A stretch of 24,566 bases of DNA. Source: a virus. Position 1 is the first letter of the stretch. The number at the start of each line of letters is the position of its first letter. Location of the stretch: positions 1-24,566 of IMG/VR virus record IMGVR_UViG_3300020436_000093; one strand, 5' to 3'. Of this stretch, positions 14,238 to 22,852 are shown in pieces. The notes beneath the pieces are model-generated. The model was given only the letters and a program-made list of their open reading frames with translations. It was not told the origin of the DNA and searched no databases. A program made the translations under genes and the position numbers.

Positions 14238-15557
14238 TTACATCAAGTTTGTAACTTGTACTCTTCTGTAGTACTTGTTAGTGTTCGCAGAAAGTGTAAT
14301 TGCACCTTCAGCAGAAGCAGCAACAGTACCAGTATGGAATGGGTTAGCAGCCATACCGTATCTTGTTTTGAAACCAATTTTTGGTTGGAATGAGTTCTCA
14401 CCTACCGCTCTAACCATTTGTAGAGGTACATAAGGACAATAGAATACACCAGCATCGTACGGTGAAGTTCCTTTGTATCCTACTACGTAGTATTGTTTAG
14501 CAGCTACGTTTGCAGCGAATGGGTCGATGTAAACTCTGTATCTTCCATTTAATACACCAGCAAAAGTAGTTGTTGTGTCATCTACGTTTAGGTTAGTTGA
14601 TAAAGCAGGTGTGTAGTCTAATACGCCAGCCATTTGAAGAGCAGATGCAACGTCAGCACTTGTTATGATGATGTTACCTTTTCCTCTTCTTGTTTCTTGA
14701 CCGATAGCATTTGCATCTCTTTCGATTGCAAATAATAGACCTTTAAACTTCTCAACAGACCATCTTCCGTTTGAGTCTGTGTCTAAGTCAAAGATACCTG
14801 CAGTTGTTGTGTTAACTTGAGCACCTTTTACAGCTGTGTTGTAAATTGTTCTTACAACTTCTCTGTTGATTTCCATTAAGATTTCGCTTGATAAGATGTT
14901 AGCAAGTTCTGTCTCAGCATCTAAACCATGGATTGCTTTTAAGTCTTGAGCTAATTCCATAGTGTATTCTGCTTTAAGAGCTCTTGTTACCGCAGTAACA
15001 GTATGTTTCTCGATTGAGAAAGCCATTTCTGCGAATTCATCTGAACCATCACCTAAAGTCTCACCTTGTGCAGTTGTCATACCAGTTACGAAACTGTATG
15101 TACCAGCAGATGGCGAATCGTTAAGTACAGCTGGGTTAGTACCTGATTGGTCTCCACCACCTGTGTCACCTGCAGCATCCTGGTTGGATAGATCAGGTAT
15201 TAATGGATCAGCTAAAGCTTCTTTACCATCTTGCGATGTTGCTCTTGCTCTCATTGCGAAGATAAGACCTGTTGGACCGCTCATAGGTTGAACGCCACAG
15301 ATATCGTAAGCGATTAGGTTTGGCATACTTCTTCTTACTAGTGAAATTAGGATTGGGTCCCAATTGTCAATAGCAGCACCTGTTGCGTTGATTGGTGCAG
15401 CCTCACCCAAGAATGCTCTATCTTCTTTCATAGATTTTTCTTGGTTTTCCAAGATTAAAGTAGTAACAGCTCGTCTGTACGCATCACCGATTTTTGGTAA
15501 TTCGGGATGTTCTAGGACTGGCTGCCACTTTTCTTGTAGATGTTGTGTTTGAAACAT
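14238..15557 (-). CDS. 23: gp23, major capsid protein
   Basis: This 439-residue HK97-fold capsid protein has the T4-family landmarks: an N-terminal WQPVLEHPELPKI segment, NWDPILISLVRRSMPNLIAYDICGVQPM..PTGLIFAMR, FEMA-like DEFAEMAFSIEKHTVTAVTRALKAEYTMELAQDLKA, and a C-terminal GENSFQPKIGFKTRYGMAANPF. A likely prohead-protease cleavage site is LGE|A after Glu52, fitting the gp21 L/I-x-E rule. It is shorter than T4 gp23 (521), as is usual in marine relatives. Its GC content looks higher than that of the surrounding accessory genes. It has its own late promoter, the ribosome-binding site AAAAAGGAG and a strong terminator, consistent with very high late expression. Confidence 0.97.
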   Translation of the reverse strand: MFQTQHLQEKWQPVLEHPELPKIGDAYRRAVTTLILENQEKSMKEDRAFLGEAAPINATGAAIDNWDPILISLVRRSMPNLIAYDICGVQPMSGPTGLIFAMRARATSQDGKEALADPLIPDLSNQDAAGDTGGGDQSGTNPAVLNDSPSAGTYSFVTGMTTAQGETLGDGSDEFAEMAFSIEKHTVTAVTRALKAEYTMELAQDLKAIHGLDAETELANILSSEILMEINREVVRTIYNTAVKGAQVNTTTAGIFDLDTDSNGRWSVEKFKGLLFAIERDANAIGQETRRGKGNIIITSADVASALQMAGVLDYTPALSTNLNVDDTTTTFAGVLNGRYRVYIDPFAANVAAKQYYVVGYKGTSPYDAGVFYCPYVPLQMVRAVGENSFQPKIGFKTRYGMAANPFHTGTVAASAEGAITLSANTNKYYRRVQVTNLM

Positions 15558-15581
15558 TAGTTTCTCCTTTTTATATTCTAC

Positions 15582-15589
15582 TATTTATT
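15582..15589 (-). promoter_or_regulatory. Late promoter AATAAATA for gp23
   Basis: The minus-strand box AATAAATA, one base from the TATAAATA consensus, overlaps the gp22 stop codon and lies 24 bases before the gp23 ATG. AAAAAGGAG follows as the ribosome-binding site. Confidence 0.6.
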
Positions 15590-16994
15590 AGTTTGCACTC
15601 TTTACAGCTTTTCCGATAGCGGACATATATCTGCTCATCGGTCCGTCAGTAACGTCCTGTACAGCGGTGCCAGTTTCTACTTCATCATTATTTGTTTCAG
15701 TCAATGGCTTTTGTCTAGGGAAGTAGTTTTCTTTGATAGTGTTTAACTTTTCAGTATAAGCATCTTTATCAGTATATTCTACTTCTTTTGCCAATGAATC
15801 AAACTTTTCAATTTCTGTTTCAGTTAAGTCAGATGTAATTTCAGACTTTACTGATTCCTTAATTAGATTACCTTCAGATCGTCTTGACTCAACAACTTGT
15901 TGAGTAGTTTCTTCAAGTTTTTTCTCTAATTTAGAAATTTTATCAGCTTGTGCTTCTAGTACGTCATATTTCTCAGCAGGTACATCGATGTAGTGATCTT
16001 CAAACAATTGTTTTAGACCTGATATGAAGTCTTCAGCGATCTCGCCTTTTAAGCCTCTTTCGATTGCTAATTCATTTTCTTTCATCCACTCAGTTACAAC
16101 GTAATCTAGATAACCATCAACTTTTTCTGTTAATGATTTTTTAGTCTCTACGATTTCGTCTCTAACTTCGTTTTGATACTCTTCTTCAAGTCTTTTGATC
16201 TCTGCTCTGATTTTAGACTTGACAGCAGTTTCGAAAATTGTTGCAGCTTTTGTTTTGAATTCTTCAGATAAAGAGTCGTCAGCATTCATAAGAGCTTGAA
16301 CATCTTCTTGAACGTTGATGTCTTTCATTCTTGCTTCTACTGCTTCATCTTTTTGAACTTCTTCTTTTTTCATACCATGAGCCATGTCTGACATGTATGC
16401 CGCATGAAGTTTTTCCATTTTGTCTTTCTTCATTTTGTCCATACCATGCATCATTTCTTGGTACATTTCGTCTTTAGTTTTGTCAGCAGCTGCAGAATGA
16501 TAAGAGTTGTACATCTTCATCATGTCTTCTTTTTTCATGCTTTTCATTGCTTTAAGCATTTCTTTTTTCATATCATCATGAGACATCTCTTTTTGCTCTT
16601 CGTCTTCTTTGTCAGAATGTGCGTCTTCAGATTTTTCGTCTTCTTTATCTTCTTTATCTTTTGACTCGTCTTCTTTATCTTCTTCGTCTTCTTCTTTGAT
16701 TTTCTGCATTGCGTCTGGTTTGCCTTCACCCTTTTGTTGAGCGTCACCAGAAACTTCTTTTGCTTTTTTAGAAGCCTCTTTACCTGGGTCAGTAGCATCT
16801 TTAGGGTCTGTTACTGCTTTACCTAGGTCTTCTGGTTTGTCTTCTCCACCGAGTGCTGGCTTGATTTTGTCCATAGGTTCTGCTTTGACAGCAGATTTTT
16901 TTGGGGCATCAGGAGCAGTACCGTTGGCTTCTTCTAATTCAGCCAAAACTTCCGCTTCTAATTCCTCTATGGTTTTGTCTATTTCTGTAGCCAT
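15588..16994 (-). CDS. 22: gp22, prohead scaffold (core) protein, expanded
   Basis: The C-terminal half (about 220-468) has the charged helical character of T4-like scaffolds, including FISGLKQLFEDHYIDVPAEKYDV and EADKISKLEKKLEE-type coiled coil, and ends in SRYMSAIGKAVKSAN. At 468 residues it is much longer than T4 gp22 (269). The extra N-terminal part holds a Pro/Ala/Lys-rich linker (30-100), an Asp/Glu/Lys low-complexity stretch (101-136) and a Met-rich segment with two similar units (about 143-170 and 178-201). The scaffold fills the prohead and is then degraded by gp21. The gene lies between protease and capsid, with its own late promoter and GGGAGA site. Confidence 0.92.
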   Translation of the reverse strand: MATEIDKTIEELEAEVLAELEEANGTAPDAPKKSAVKAEPMDKIKPALGGEDKPEDLGKAVTDPKDATDPGKEASKKAKEVSGDAQQKGEGKPDAMQKIKEEDEEDKEDESKDKEDKEDEKSEDAHSDKEDEEQKEMSHDDMKKEMLKAMKSMKKEDMMKMYNSYHSAAADKTKDEMYQEMMHGMDKMKKDKMEKLHAAYMSDMAHGMKKEEVQKDEAVEARMKDINVQEDVQALMNADDSLSEEFKTKAATIFETAVKSKIRAEIKRLEEEYQNEVRDEIVETKKSLTEKVDGYLDYVVTEWMKENELAIERGLKGEIAEDFISGLKQLFEDHYIDVPAEKYDVLEAQADKISKLEKKLEETTQQVVESRRSEGNLIKESVKSEITSDLTETEIEKFDSLAKEVEYTDKDAYTEKLNTIKENYFPRQKPLTETNNDEVETGTAVQDVTDGPMSRYMSAIGKAVKSAN

Positions 16995-17031
16995 TGGAAT
17001 GTTCTCCCTTTTATTTTTTATTTAGTACTAT

Positions 17032-17039
17032 TATTTATA
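17032..17039 (-). promoter_or_regulatory. Late promoter TATAAATA for gp22
   Basis: A perfect T4-type late -10 box on the minus strand in the gp21-gp22 gap, 37 bases before the gp22 ATG. Confidence 0.75.
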
Positions 17040-17052
17040 AAACTTGGCACTT

Positions 17053-17715
17053 TTAACTCAACATTTTTAAGAATTTTGCGAATTCTAATGCCTTCATTTT
17101 ATCTTCTCTTAATCGAGTTCTCTTCTCAATCCTTTGTTTCATCTCAAAAACTTCCGCCTCGACTAAATTACCATGGTCCCACACCCACTCTTTACCTTCC
17201 ATAATTCCTTCTACGAAAGCGTTTGGAGCAGATGGGTCTGCCACGATATCCCCTGCTGTTGCAAGTTTGAAGTCGCTTCTCACATAGTTAGCACCGCCTC
17301 TTTGGTCTAAACTTCCCATACCCCTTGATGATACACCGAGAGTTGCACCCTCGTCCATAAGGTTTTTTACGATTTCACCCATCGGAGTCGACATGATTTT
17401 CGCTTCTCCTACAAAATTATCGCCCTCTGGTTTTAGTTCAGTTATCATATGTGATACTCTGTCTAAATTAACCGTTGGACCTTCTGGGTGACCTAATTCA
17501 CCAAAGGCTCTATTCTTTTTAATATAATCTCTGTTATAGTTTGCAACCTCTTTCATCAAAACTTCTTTCGGATATACTCTTCCGTTTCTGTTTTTGATGT
17601 TAGATTGCATGAAGATGCCTTTGATCTTATACTCTTTCTTACCATTTTTCTCTTCAATTAAGTAATTGTTTTGAGAAAAATCAGTTGCTTCTGTTATTAG
17701 TTTTACTTTACTCAT
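17053..17715 (-). CDS. 21: gp21, prohead core protease
   Basis: The 220-residue protein matches T4 gp21 (212). FGELGHPEGPTVNLDRVSHMI (71-91) carries the catalytic histidine (His76), and GATLGVSSRGMGSL (123-136) carries the catalytic serine (Ser129 or Ser130). The N-terminal segment IFMQSNIKNRNGRVYPKEVL is also typical. The enzyme is made as an inactive precursor inside the prohead and then cleaves scaffold and capsid proteins after L/I-x-E sites. The ATG at 17715 lies 4 bases beyond the stop of the preceding gene. Confidence 0.95.
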   Translation of the reverse strand: MSKVKLITEATDFSQNNYLIEEKNGKKEYKIKGIFMQSNIKNRNGRVYPKEVLMKEVANYNRDYIKKNRAFGELGHPEGPTVNLDRVSHMITELKPEGDNFVGEAKIMSTPMGEIVKNLMDEGATLGVSSRGMGSLDQRGGANYVRSDFKLATAGDIVADPSAPNAFVEGIMEGKEWVWDHGNLVEAEVFEMKQRIEKRTRLREDKMKALEFAKFLKMLS

Positions 17716-17719
17716 AATC

Positions 17720-18100
17720 CTAATCTAAGTTATCGTATCCGTCTGTTTTCTTTAATTTTAAAATTATGAAACCAACAGATGCACTTGAATTTGTTAATAG
17801 AACATCGCCAGTTACACCTGAACCAGCATTGTTTTTGATTGTCGGTAATGATTGTGATGTATTAAACGCTCCATTACCATTTAAAGATAACGCAACAACA
17901 TTTGAAGTTGCATCAAATAGAATATCTGTTTGTGAACCTACTGACCATTGACACGCAACAATCGATAGTTTTGGGCCTGAGTCATGTCCAGCTAGAGCTG
18001 ACGCATCAACAACCGTTGCAGCTGAGTTTGTGCCAGTAGTTGTTATTTTAACAACGTGTTCGAAATCTGAATCTACCAATGTTTGTAATACTACTGCCAT
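17720..18100 (-). CDS. Beta-rich probable virion protein (126 aa)
   Basis: The sequence is small-residue-rich, beta-like and lacks charged clusters: VVKITTTGTNSAATVVDASALAG, ...DILFDATSNVVALSLNG..., ...NNAGSGVTGDVLLTNS..., FIILKLKK. The 'FDAT...NNAGSGxTGDxLxT' pattern is one I associate with a group of small marine-phage proteins labelled structural or hypothetical. It is not part of the T4 gene order at this position. AAGGAA lies 6 bases upstream of the ATG. A capsid decoration or head-associated role is inferred from its place among head genes. Confidence 0.6.
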   Translation of the reverse strand: MAVVLQTLVDSDFEHVVKITTTGTNSAATVVDASALAGHDSGPKLSIVACQWSVGSQTDILFDATSNVVALSLNGNGAFNTSQSLPTIKNNAGSGVTGDVLLTNSSASVGFIILKLKKTDGYDNLD

Positions 18101-18109
18101 TTTTATTCC

Positions 18110-18358
18110 TTATTTCATAAATCCGATGGCCTCTTTTTCGAAGTATCCTAGCAAGTCTTTTTCACTCACTCTGAACCTCTTTGAGACATCCGATATAGTC
18201 TTTTCAAAAGTATTTAGGAAATTTTGAGGTTTGGCGTCCATTTTTTTAAAGATTTCATCAACTGCCCTCTTCATTTTTGGCGACAGTTTTCTATATTCTT
18301 TAGTCTTTTTGAAGTCGTCTGCCTCGAAAACTTGACTGTAAACCTCTCCAAACTTCAT
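18110..18358 (-). CDS. Small protein in the gp68 (prohead core) position (82 aa)
   Basis: A mostly helical, basic protein (KLSPKMKRAVDEIFKKMD, FLNTFEKTISDVSKRFRVSEKDLLGYFEKEAIGF) encoded right after gp67 and before the head protease. In T4 this place holds gp68, a minor prohead core protein. Similarity to gp68 itself is not clear, so the match is positional. It is separated from gp67 by only 4 bases. Confidence 0.55.
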   Translation of the reverse strand: MKFGEVYSQVFEADDFKKTKEYRKLSPKMKRAVDEIFKKMDAKPQNFLNTFEKTISDVSKRFRVSEKDLLGYFEKEAIGFMK

Positions 18359-18362
18359 TGTT

Positions 18363-18581
18363 TTACTCTTTTTCTGTAACTTCAGGTTCTACCGCATCTT
18401 GCGCTACTGGTGCTTCAGGTTCTACCTCTGTAATATGATCTCTTACAAAACCTTTTGCTACTTCTTGTTTTTTGTTATCGATAGCCATTGCTATTTTATC
18501 TTTCATAGCATCCTTGAAAGCATCCTCAGCATCTAAGTTGCTACCTGTGTGTAACGCATCTATAATTTTATCACTAGACAT
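18363..18581 (-). CDS. 67: gp67-like prohead core protein (72 aa)
   Basis: The segment AEDAFKDAMKDKIAMAIDNKKQEVAKGFV parallels T4 gp67 (LFAEAMAARTIDLIKEEKIAIARNFL), and the C-terminus is acidic as in gp67. It follows the portal gene as in T4. I prefer the ATG at 18581, 9 bases after GGAG, over the ATG at 18590, which would sit directly against that site. It overlaps the portal stop by 8 bases. Confidence 0.78.
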   Translation of the reverse strand: MSSDKIIDALHTGSNLDAEDAFKDAMKDKIAMAIDNKKQEVAKGFVRDHITEVEPEAPVAQDAVEPEVTEKE

Positions 18582-20160
18582 CTTGTTCATCTCCTATATC
18601 ATCTTCTGGTGGTTCTTGATTATCGGCAGGTTGACCTGTTGGTCTGTTTGTGACACCAGAGTTAGGTGGTAAATCTACTCCACCATCTTCCACGTCAAGA
18701 CCTGCTTCTTTGTTCATTTGTGTTTTCATCTCATCAATTTCGTGTTCAGTAAATTTAAGTACATTTTGTTGTACCCATTTCTTACTAAAGAATGTTCCTA
18801 CAAAACTTTCTATAGCTCCTAATTGATCTATCTTCTCTCTTAATAATTCTGCATTTTTTAATTCTGCAAAGTTATTGTCTTGTAAGAAATCATAACTAAT
18901 TCTTTCTTTAATATTATCCCACTCTTCTACATTAATAACACCTTTTAAAACTAATTGTGATTTTAGTATGTCATTAAATAGCGGTGTAAATTTTTTTCTA
19001 ATCTTTTGTACAAACTTTGTAAACTTTAACTCATCTCTAGTAATCTCTGTTGATCTTCCTAAAGAAAAGTTTTGTTCAGCTTCTAATCTAGAGATTGGCA
19101 CGTTCAACGCACGATATAATTTTCTTTGGAAGTAAACTATATCTTCTATCTCACCTAAGTTATTTCCACCAGGTAGGGTAGTGATCTCTGTTCCTCTGCC
19201 ACCTTCTCTTCTTGGTAACCAAAAGTCCTCAAGCATAGACATGTGATTTCTATCATCTCTGATCTCACCTGTTTTTGCATCGTAAACTAATTTGTTTCTG
19301 TATCTTTGCATTACATCTTTTAGGTATTGCTCTGCTTTTGCTTTTGGTAAATTACCTACATCAATGTAAAAGATTCTTCTTTCTGGTGCTCTTGATATTC
19401 TGTAAATAACAAGACTGTCTTCAATCATTCGTAATTGGTTGACAGGTTTAATTGCTTTGTGCAAGTAAGATAAAACCATATTTCTGTTTGCATCTATTAA
19501 ACCAGATGGGCAGTACGCTACTGAGTCTGGTGATAATCTAGCACCTATCAAAGTATTGCTGCCTGATCCACCATACATCATACCTTTTGGATTGTAAACG
19601 TAATAGTCTTCAGATTTTTTAATTAAGTCTGGTCCAACTGCTTTAGGTTGTTTCTTAACTTCTTTAACTTTTTTGATTTGTCTTGGGTCGATATATCTAA
19701 CTTCTTGAATACCTAATTTAGGATTTTTACTATCAATAACTTTATGGTAATATAATCTACCATCGATATACCATCGTCTGAATATATCTGGTCCCTTTGT
19801 ATCAAAATCTAATAATCTTAATACGTGATCAAACTCTTCTCTGATTTTGTTTTTGATTTTTGATGAGTAAACTAAATTATCAGTTATTATTTCTACAGAC
19901 TGATCTCGTTCGTTCGCAACAATAGCTTCGTTAACAATATCTTCAATTGCACTATCACACTCTGGTTGATTTGCAATATCTCTATATCTACGAACAAGGT
20001 CTTGTTCGTTTCTATCTCTACCGTCTTGATCTAGAACTTGAGCAAAGTGCCCACCGCCTGCGATTTCAACTGTGCCATCGTCAGGCGATTTTTGGGTAAA
20101 CTTTTCTTGACTGTCTGTATCTTTTATTCTTTCGAATTTAAATCCGAATAGCTCTGCCAT
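18574..20160 (-). CDS. 20: gp20, portal protein
   Basis: The length of 528 residues matches T4 gp20 (524). Diagnostic segments include YRDIANQPECDSAIEDIVNEAIV, WYIDGRLYYHKVID, IQEVRYIDPR, APERRIFYIDVGNLPKAKAEQY, MSMLEDFWLPRREGGRGTEI, TLPGGNNLGEIEDI.YF and LNVPISRLE. These include the region used for g20 marker surveys. The dodecameric portal initiates head assembly and is the channel for DNA packaging by gp17. The gene has TAGGAG and a late-type box upstream. The Pro/Asp/Glu-rich C-terminus overlaps gp67. Confidence 0.96.
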   Translation of the reverse strand: MAELFGFKFERIKDTDSQEKFTQKSPDDGTVEIAGGGHFAQVLDQDGRDRNEQDLVRRYRDIANQPECDSAIEDIVNEAIVANERDQSVEIITDNLVYSSKIKNKIREEFDHVLRLLDFDTKGPDIFRRWYIDGRLYYHKVIDSKNPKLGIQEVRYIDPRQIKKVKEVKKQPKAVGPDLIKKSEDYYVYNPKGMMYGGSGSNTLIGARLSPDSVAYCPSGLIDANRNMVLSYLHKAIKPVNQLRMIEDSLVIYRISRAPERRIFYIDVGNLPKAKAEQYLKDVMQRYRNKLVYDAKTGEIRDDRNHMSMLEDFWLPRREGGRGTEITTLPGGNNLGEIEDIVYFQRKLYRALNVPISRLEAEQNFSLGRSTEITRDELKFTKFVQKIRKKFTPLFNDILKSQLVLKGVINVEEWDNIKERISYDFLQDNNFAELKNAELLREKIDQLGAIESFVGTFFSKKWVQQNVLKFTEHEIDEMKTQMNKEAGLDVEDGGVDLPPNSGVTNRPTGQPADNQEPPEDDIGDEQDV

Positions 20161-20180
20161 AATGTACTCCTACTTTTATG

Positions 20181-20188
20181 TATTTATG
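20181..20188 (-). promoter_or_regulatory. Late promoter variant CATAAATA for gp20
   Basis: The minus-strand CATAAATA, one base from TATAAATA, lies in the 36-base gap between gp19 and gp20, 20 bases before the portal ATG. TAGGAG follows as the ribosome-binding site. Confidence 0.55.
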
Positions 20189-20196
20189 TAGGTAAA

Positions 20197-20727
20197 TTAG
20201 AAGTTAACGCCACTTGCTTCGAAGTGTTGATATCTCCATGTCACCTCAAACTCTTCCAATGCATTTGTTGATTCATAAGCTACATCAACTTGTGCTAATG
20301 TTAATGGATGAGCATTTCTAAAAATGTATGTTTTCAATACCGTGTCATCTCTATCAAGTTGTTCAACGAACAAATCAGCAGAGTATTCTGCTGGTGTAGA
20401 AACACCAGTATTCTCTACTAGATCATTGATACCGTTCATCCAACGCTCTATTGCGTTTCTTACCATAAAGTCTGTATCATTGATAAATGTTGTTGACCAA
20501 GTTTCGAACTCTCTGTCACCTGCGATGTAGATATTTCTACCTCTGAATGGTACAGGTATTTCTCCTAGAGTTTGACCTGGTAAATTTGAAGCTTTTGCTA
20601 AAAAAGAACTTCGTCTTACATCTATTCCTATTGCAATACCTGGTGGTGGTGTGATTGTGACTCTAAACTGATTGGGTCTAGCGCCTCCACCGATTAGGTT
20701 TGCTTTAAAGTCGTCTATTCTAGCCAT
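20197..20727 (-). CDS. 19: gp19, tail tube protein
   Basis: The 176-residue protein (T4: 163) begins MARIDDFKANLIGGGARPNQF and contains FLAKASNLPGQTLGEIPVPFRGR, IAGDREFETWSTTFINDTD and RNAIERWMNGIN, all characteristic of T4-family tube proteins. Hexameric rings stack to form the inner tail tube. It follows the sheath gene with one base between stop and start, as in T4, and has no separate late box. Confidence 0.95.
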   Translation of the reverse strand: MARIDDFKANLIGGGARPNQFRVTITPPPGIAIGIDVRRSSFLAKASNLPGQTLGEIPVPFRGRNIYIAGDREFETWSTTFINDTDFMVRNAIERWMNGINDLVENTGVSTPAEYSADLFVEQLDRDDTVLKTYIFRNAHPLTLAQVDVAYESTNALEEFEVTWRYQHFEASGVNF

Positions 20728-20728
20728 C

Positions 20729-22738
20729 TTACGCTCCTCCTACTTCGGTAAACGCAACACCTGTTCTAGTAGCAATGAAAGATAAAGTTATGAAGTTAAT
20801 GCTTCTTGCAGGTTTTACAAAAATGTCTGCAACAAACTCGTTTCTATCAATTACTTCACCAGTATTATTACTTGCGTCTGCTATAACTCTGAAGTCGCTT
20901 ATTCCTCTTCGACCTTGTAAGTCTCTCAAGAATGGCTCAACTAGATTTCTAAATTGTGCTCTAGTAAACTCGTCATTGAACTCAAACAATTGGAATTTAG
21001 CAGCTGTTGCTATTGCTTTTTCCATTAATAAGAACAATCGTCTTACGTTTATTCTGTCAAAAGCACTTGGTTTAGTTAATGCAGTTTTATCACCAAATAG
21101 TACAACACCTTGACCTGGGAAGTTAACCACTGGGTTAATTCTTGCTCTGTAAAGTATATCTCTTTGAGCTTGGTTAGGGTTGTATGCTAATTTGATTGCA
21201 CCTCTAATATTACCTCTGTTAAATCCAGCAGGTGAAAAGAAGCTGTCTGCTACTCTGTCTGTATTAGCACATAATCCAGCAATGTCACCATTTAATGGTA
21301 CAAATCTAAACACGTCATTGTATTTGTCATACATGTATTTGTATCCACTATCGAATACTACGTATGATGAACTAGGACATAGATCAAATGCTGTTTTTAC
21401 GTTTTCAGTTTGTGTTGTATCGTTAGCAACGTTAACAACTGCACCTCTGTGTGGTGATACGAATGCTACACAGTCTCTTCTTTTTTCAACTAAATCAGTA
21501 ATCATAGTTACGTGTGTGTCTTGACCACTTGAAGTATCTGCTACGATAGAAGATGGTCCACCGATAACTAAGTTAATATCAATTGACTCTGTATCGCTGA
21601 ACTTGTCATATGCTTTTTCTATCTCTCCAGCAGTTACAGCGTAATCGTCTGTACCAGATGCTAAATTTGTAGCAGTTGGTGTGTCTACCGCTGTGTATGC
21701 TGATGTTGTATCAGTTCCCCAATTCGAACCGCCTGAATTGTGGTCCATCCAATATACAAATTCTGATTGATTGTAAATTACATTTGGATAGTAGTTTGTA
21801 TTACCTTGAGCAGTTTTTGCATTAGGGTTTTTTGACATGTTTGCAAAAGTTTCAATGATTGCATTTTGTCTGTTTCCGTTTGAATCAACGTCAAAACCTG
21901 TGATGTCACCAGTAGTGTCATAAACTACTACATGGATTTCGTCACCTGAACCTCTGCCGTTTTGAGTTGACCATGCAGATGTGCCTGGAGCTCCGTCAAA
22001 TCTGTCATAAAATCTCCAACGTCTTTTGATAAAAGAGTTATCAGGTATGATGTTATGAACTCCACCGCCGTTAGGGTCGTCAAATCTTTTGATTGTTGCA
22101 ACGTTAGTTGAAGTATCGATAGCTGTTACTTCATATTGTTTTCCGTCTTCACCAGTTACAGGTGTTGTACCCGCTGAGTCTGTAAAGAAAGATATAATAT
22201 CTCCAACGTGTATTTCATCGTCTGCTAAATCTATGTTATCTACTGCGATTGATGTTGAACCTACTGCATCCTCACCAACTGTTTGGTTAGATGATGTTAA
22301 CATTTCTTCGTATGCTGTTGCTGTTGCACAAATAGAAACTCCTATTGAGTTACCGTGTGTTCCAGCTGTTCTTGCAGCCCACTCACCAACACTTGCTTCT
22401 CCGTTTGAGAATGAGTTTAGATAGTGATCTGTATCTCTAATTAGTATTGCTGTACCTGATGCAACTGCGTTAACTATTCCACTTTCTGCTCTTACTACTC
22501 TCAAAGAGTTTGTGTATTGTAGGAAGTTTGCAGCTGAAAAGAATGTCTCAAAGTTTGAGCTATTCGGTTTTCCAAAATTTTTAATAAGGTCTTCTTCAGA
22601 CGTTATAGTTGTTACAGATGAAACAGGGCCTTTTTCAAATGCTCCAGCGATTGCACCGATTGATGTTGCTACTGCTGGTACCACATTTGTTAAGTCAACT
22701 TCTTTTACCTGAACGCCAGGTGAGACTAAAAATGCCAT
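20729..22738 (-). CDS. 18: gp18, contractile tail sheath protein
   Basis: The length of 669 residues is close to T4 gp18 (659). The N-terminus MAFLVSPGVQVKEVDLTNVVP and GAFEKGPVSSVTTITSEEDL are the conserved sheath start. The C-terminal domain has FPGQGVVLFGDKTAL, AFDRINVRRLFLLMEKAI, FEFNDEFTRAQFRNLVEPFL and RNEFVADIFVKPARSINFI, the part that forms the sheath mesh. The central region (about 130-350) is the variable, surface-exposed insertion. AAAAGGAG precedes the ATG and a late promoter lies further upstream. Confidence 0.97.
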   Translation of the reverse strand: MAFLVSPGVQVKEVDLTNVVPAVATSIGAIAGAFEKGPVSSVTTITSEEDLIKNFGKPNSSNFETFFSAANFLQYTNSLRVVRAESGIVNAVASGTAILIRDTDHYLNSFSNGEASVGEWAARTAGTHGNSIGVSICATATAYEEMLTSSNQTVGEDAVGSTSIAVDNIDLADDEIHVGDIISFFTDSAGTTPVTGEDGKQYEVTAIDTSTNVATIKRFDDPNGGGVHNIIPDNSFIKRRWRFYDRFDGAPGTSAWSTQNGRGSGDEIHVVVYDTTGDITGFDVDSNGNRQNAIIETFANMSKNPNAKTAQGNTNYYPNVIYNQSEFVYWMDHNSGGSNWGTDTTSAYTAVDTPTATNLASGTDDYAVTAGEIEKAYDKFSDTESIDINLVIGGPSSIVADTSSGQDTHVTMITDLVEKRRDCVAFVSPHRGAVVNVANDTTQTENVKTAFDLCPSSSYVVFDSGYKYMYDKYNDVFRFVPLNGDIAGLCANTDRVADSFFSPAGFNRGNIRGAIKLAYNPNQAQRDILYRARINPVVNFPGQGVVLFGDKTALTKPSAFDRINVRRLFLLMEKAIATAAKFQLFEFNDEFTRAQFRNLVEPFLRDLQGRRGISDFRVIADASNNTGEVIDRNEFVADIFVKPARSINFITLSFIATRTGVAFTEVGGA

Positions 22739-22786
22739 TTGTTTTCTCCTTTTAAAGTATAGCTATTACTTTTAATTTTATATCTG

Positions 22787-22794
22787 TATTTATA
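22787..22794 (-). promoter_or_regulatory. Late promoter TATAAATA for gp18
   Basis: A perfect T4-type late -10 box on the minus strand, 48 bases before the sheath ATG. It lies in the divergent gap shared with the plus-strand gene. Confidence 0.75.
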
Positions 22795-22837
22795 GATATT
22801 TAATTTTTAAAACCTTATTTTTTATAGACCCACCAGA

Positions 22838-22845
22838 TATAAATA
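22838..22845 (+). promoter_or_regulatory. Late promoter TATAAATA for the plus-strand gene
   Basis: A perfect late box on the plus strand, 7 bases before the ATG at 22853. With T4-like spacing the transcript would begin about 1-3 bases before the start codon, giving an almost leaderless mRNA. Confidence 0.6.
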
Positions 22846-22852
22846 CTACATT

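Noticed and set aside
16404-16798. Plus- and minus-strand open frames over the scaffold gene, rich in Phe/His or Lys
   Set aside because: They are alternate-frame readings of the low-complexity Glu/Asp/Lys/Met codons of gp22 and show no other coding sign.
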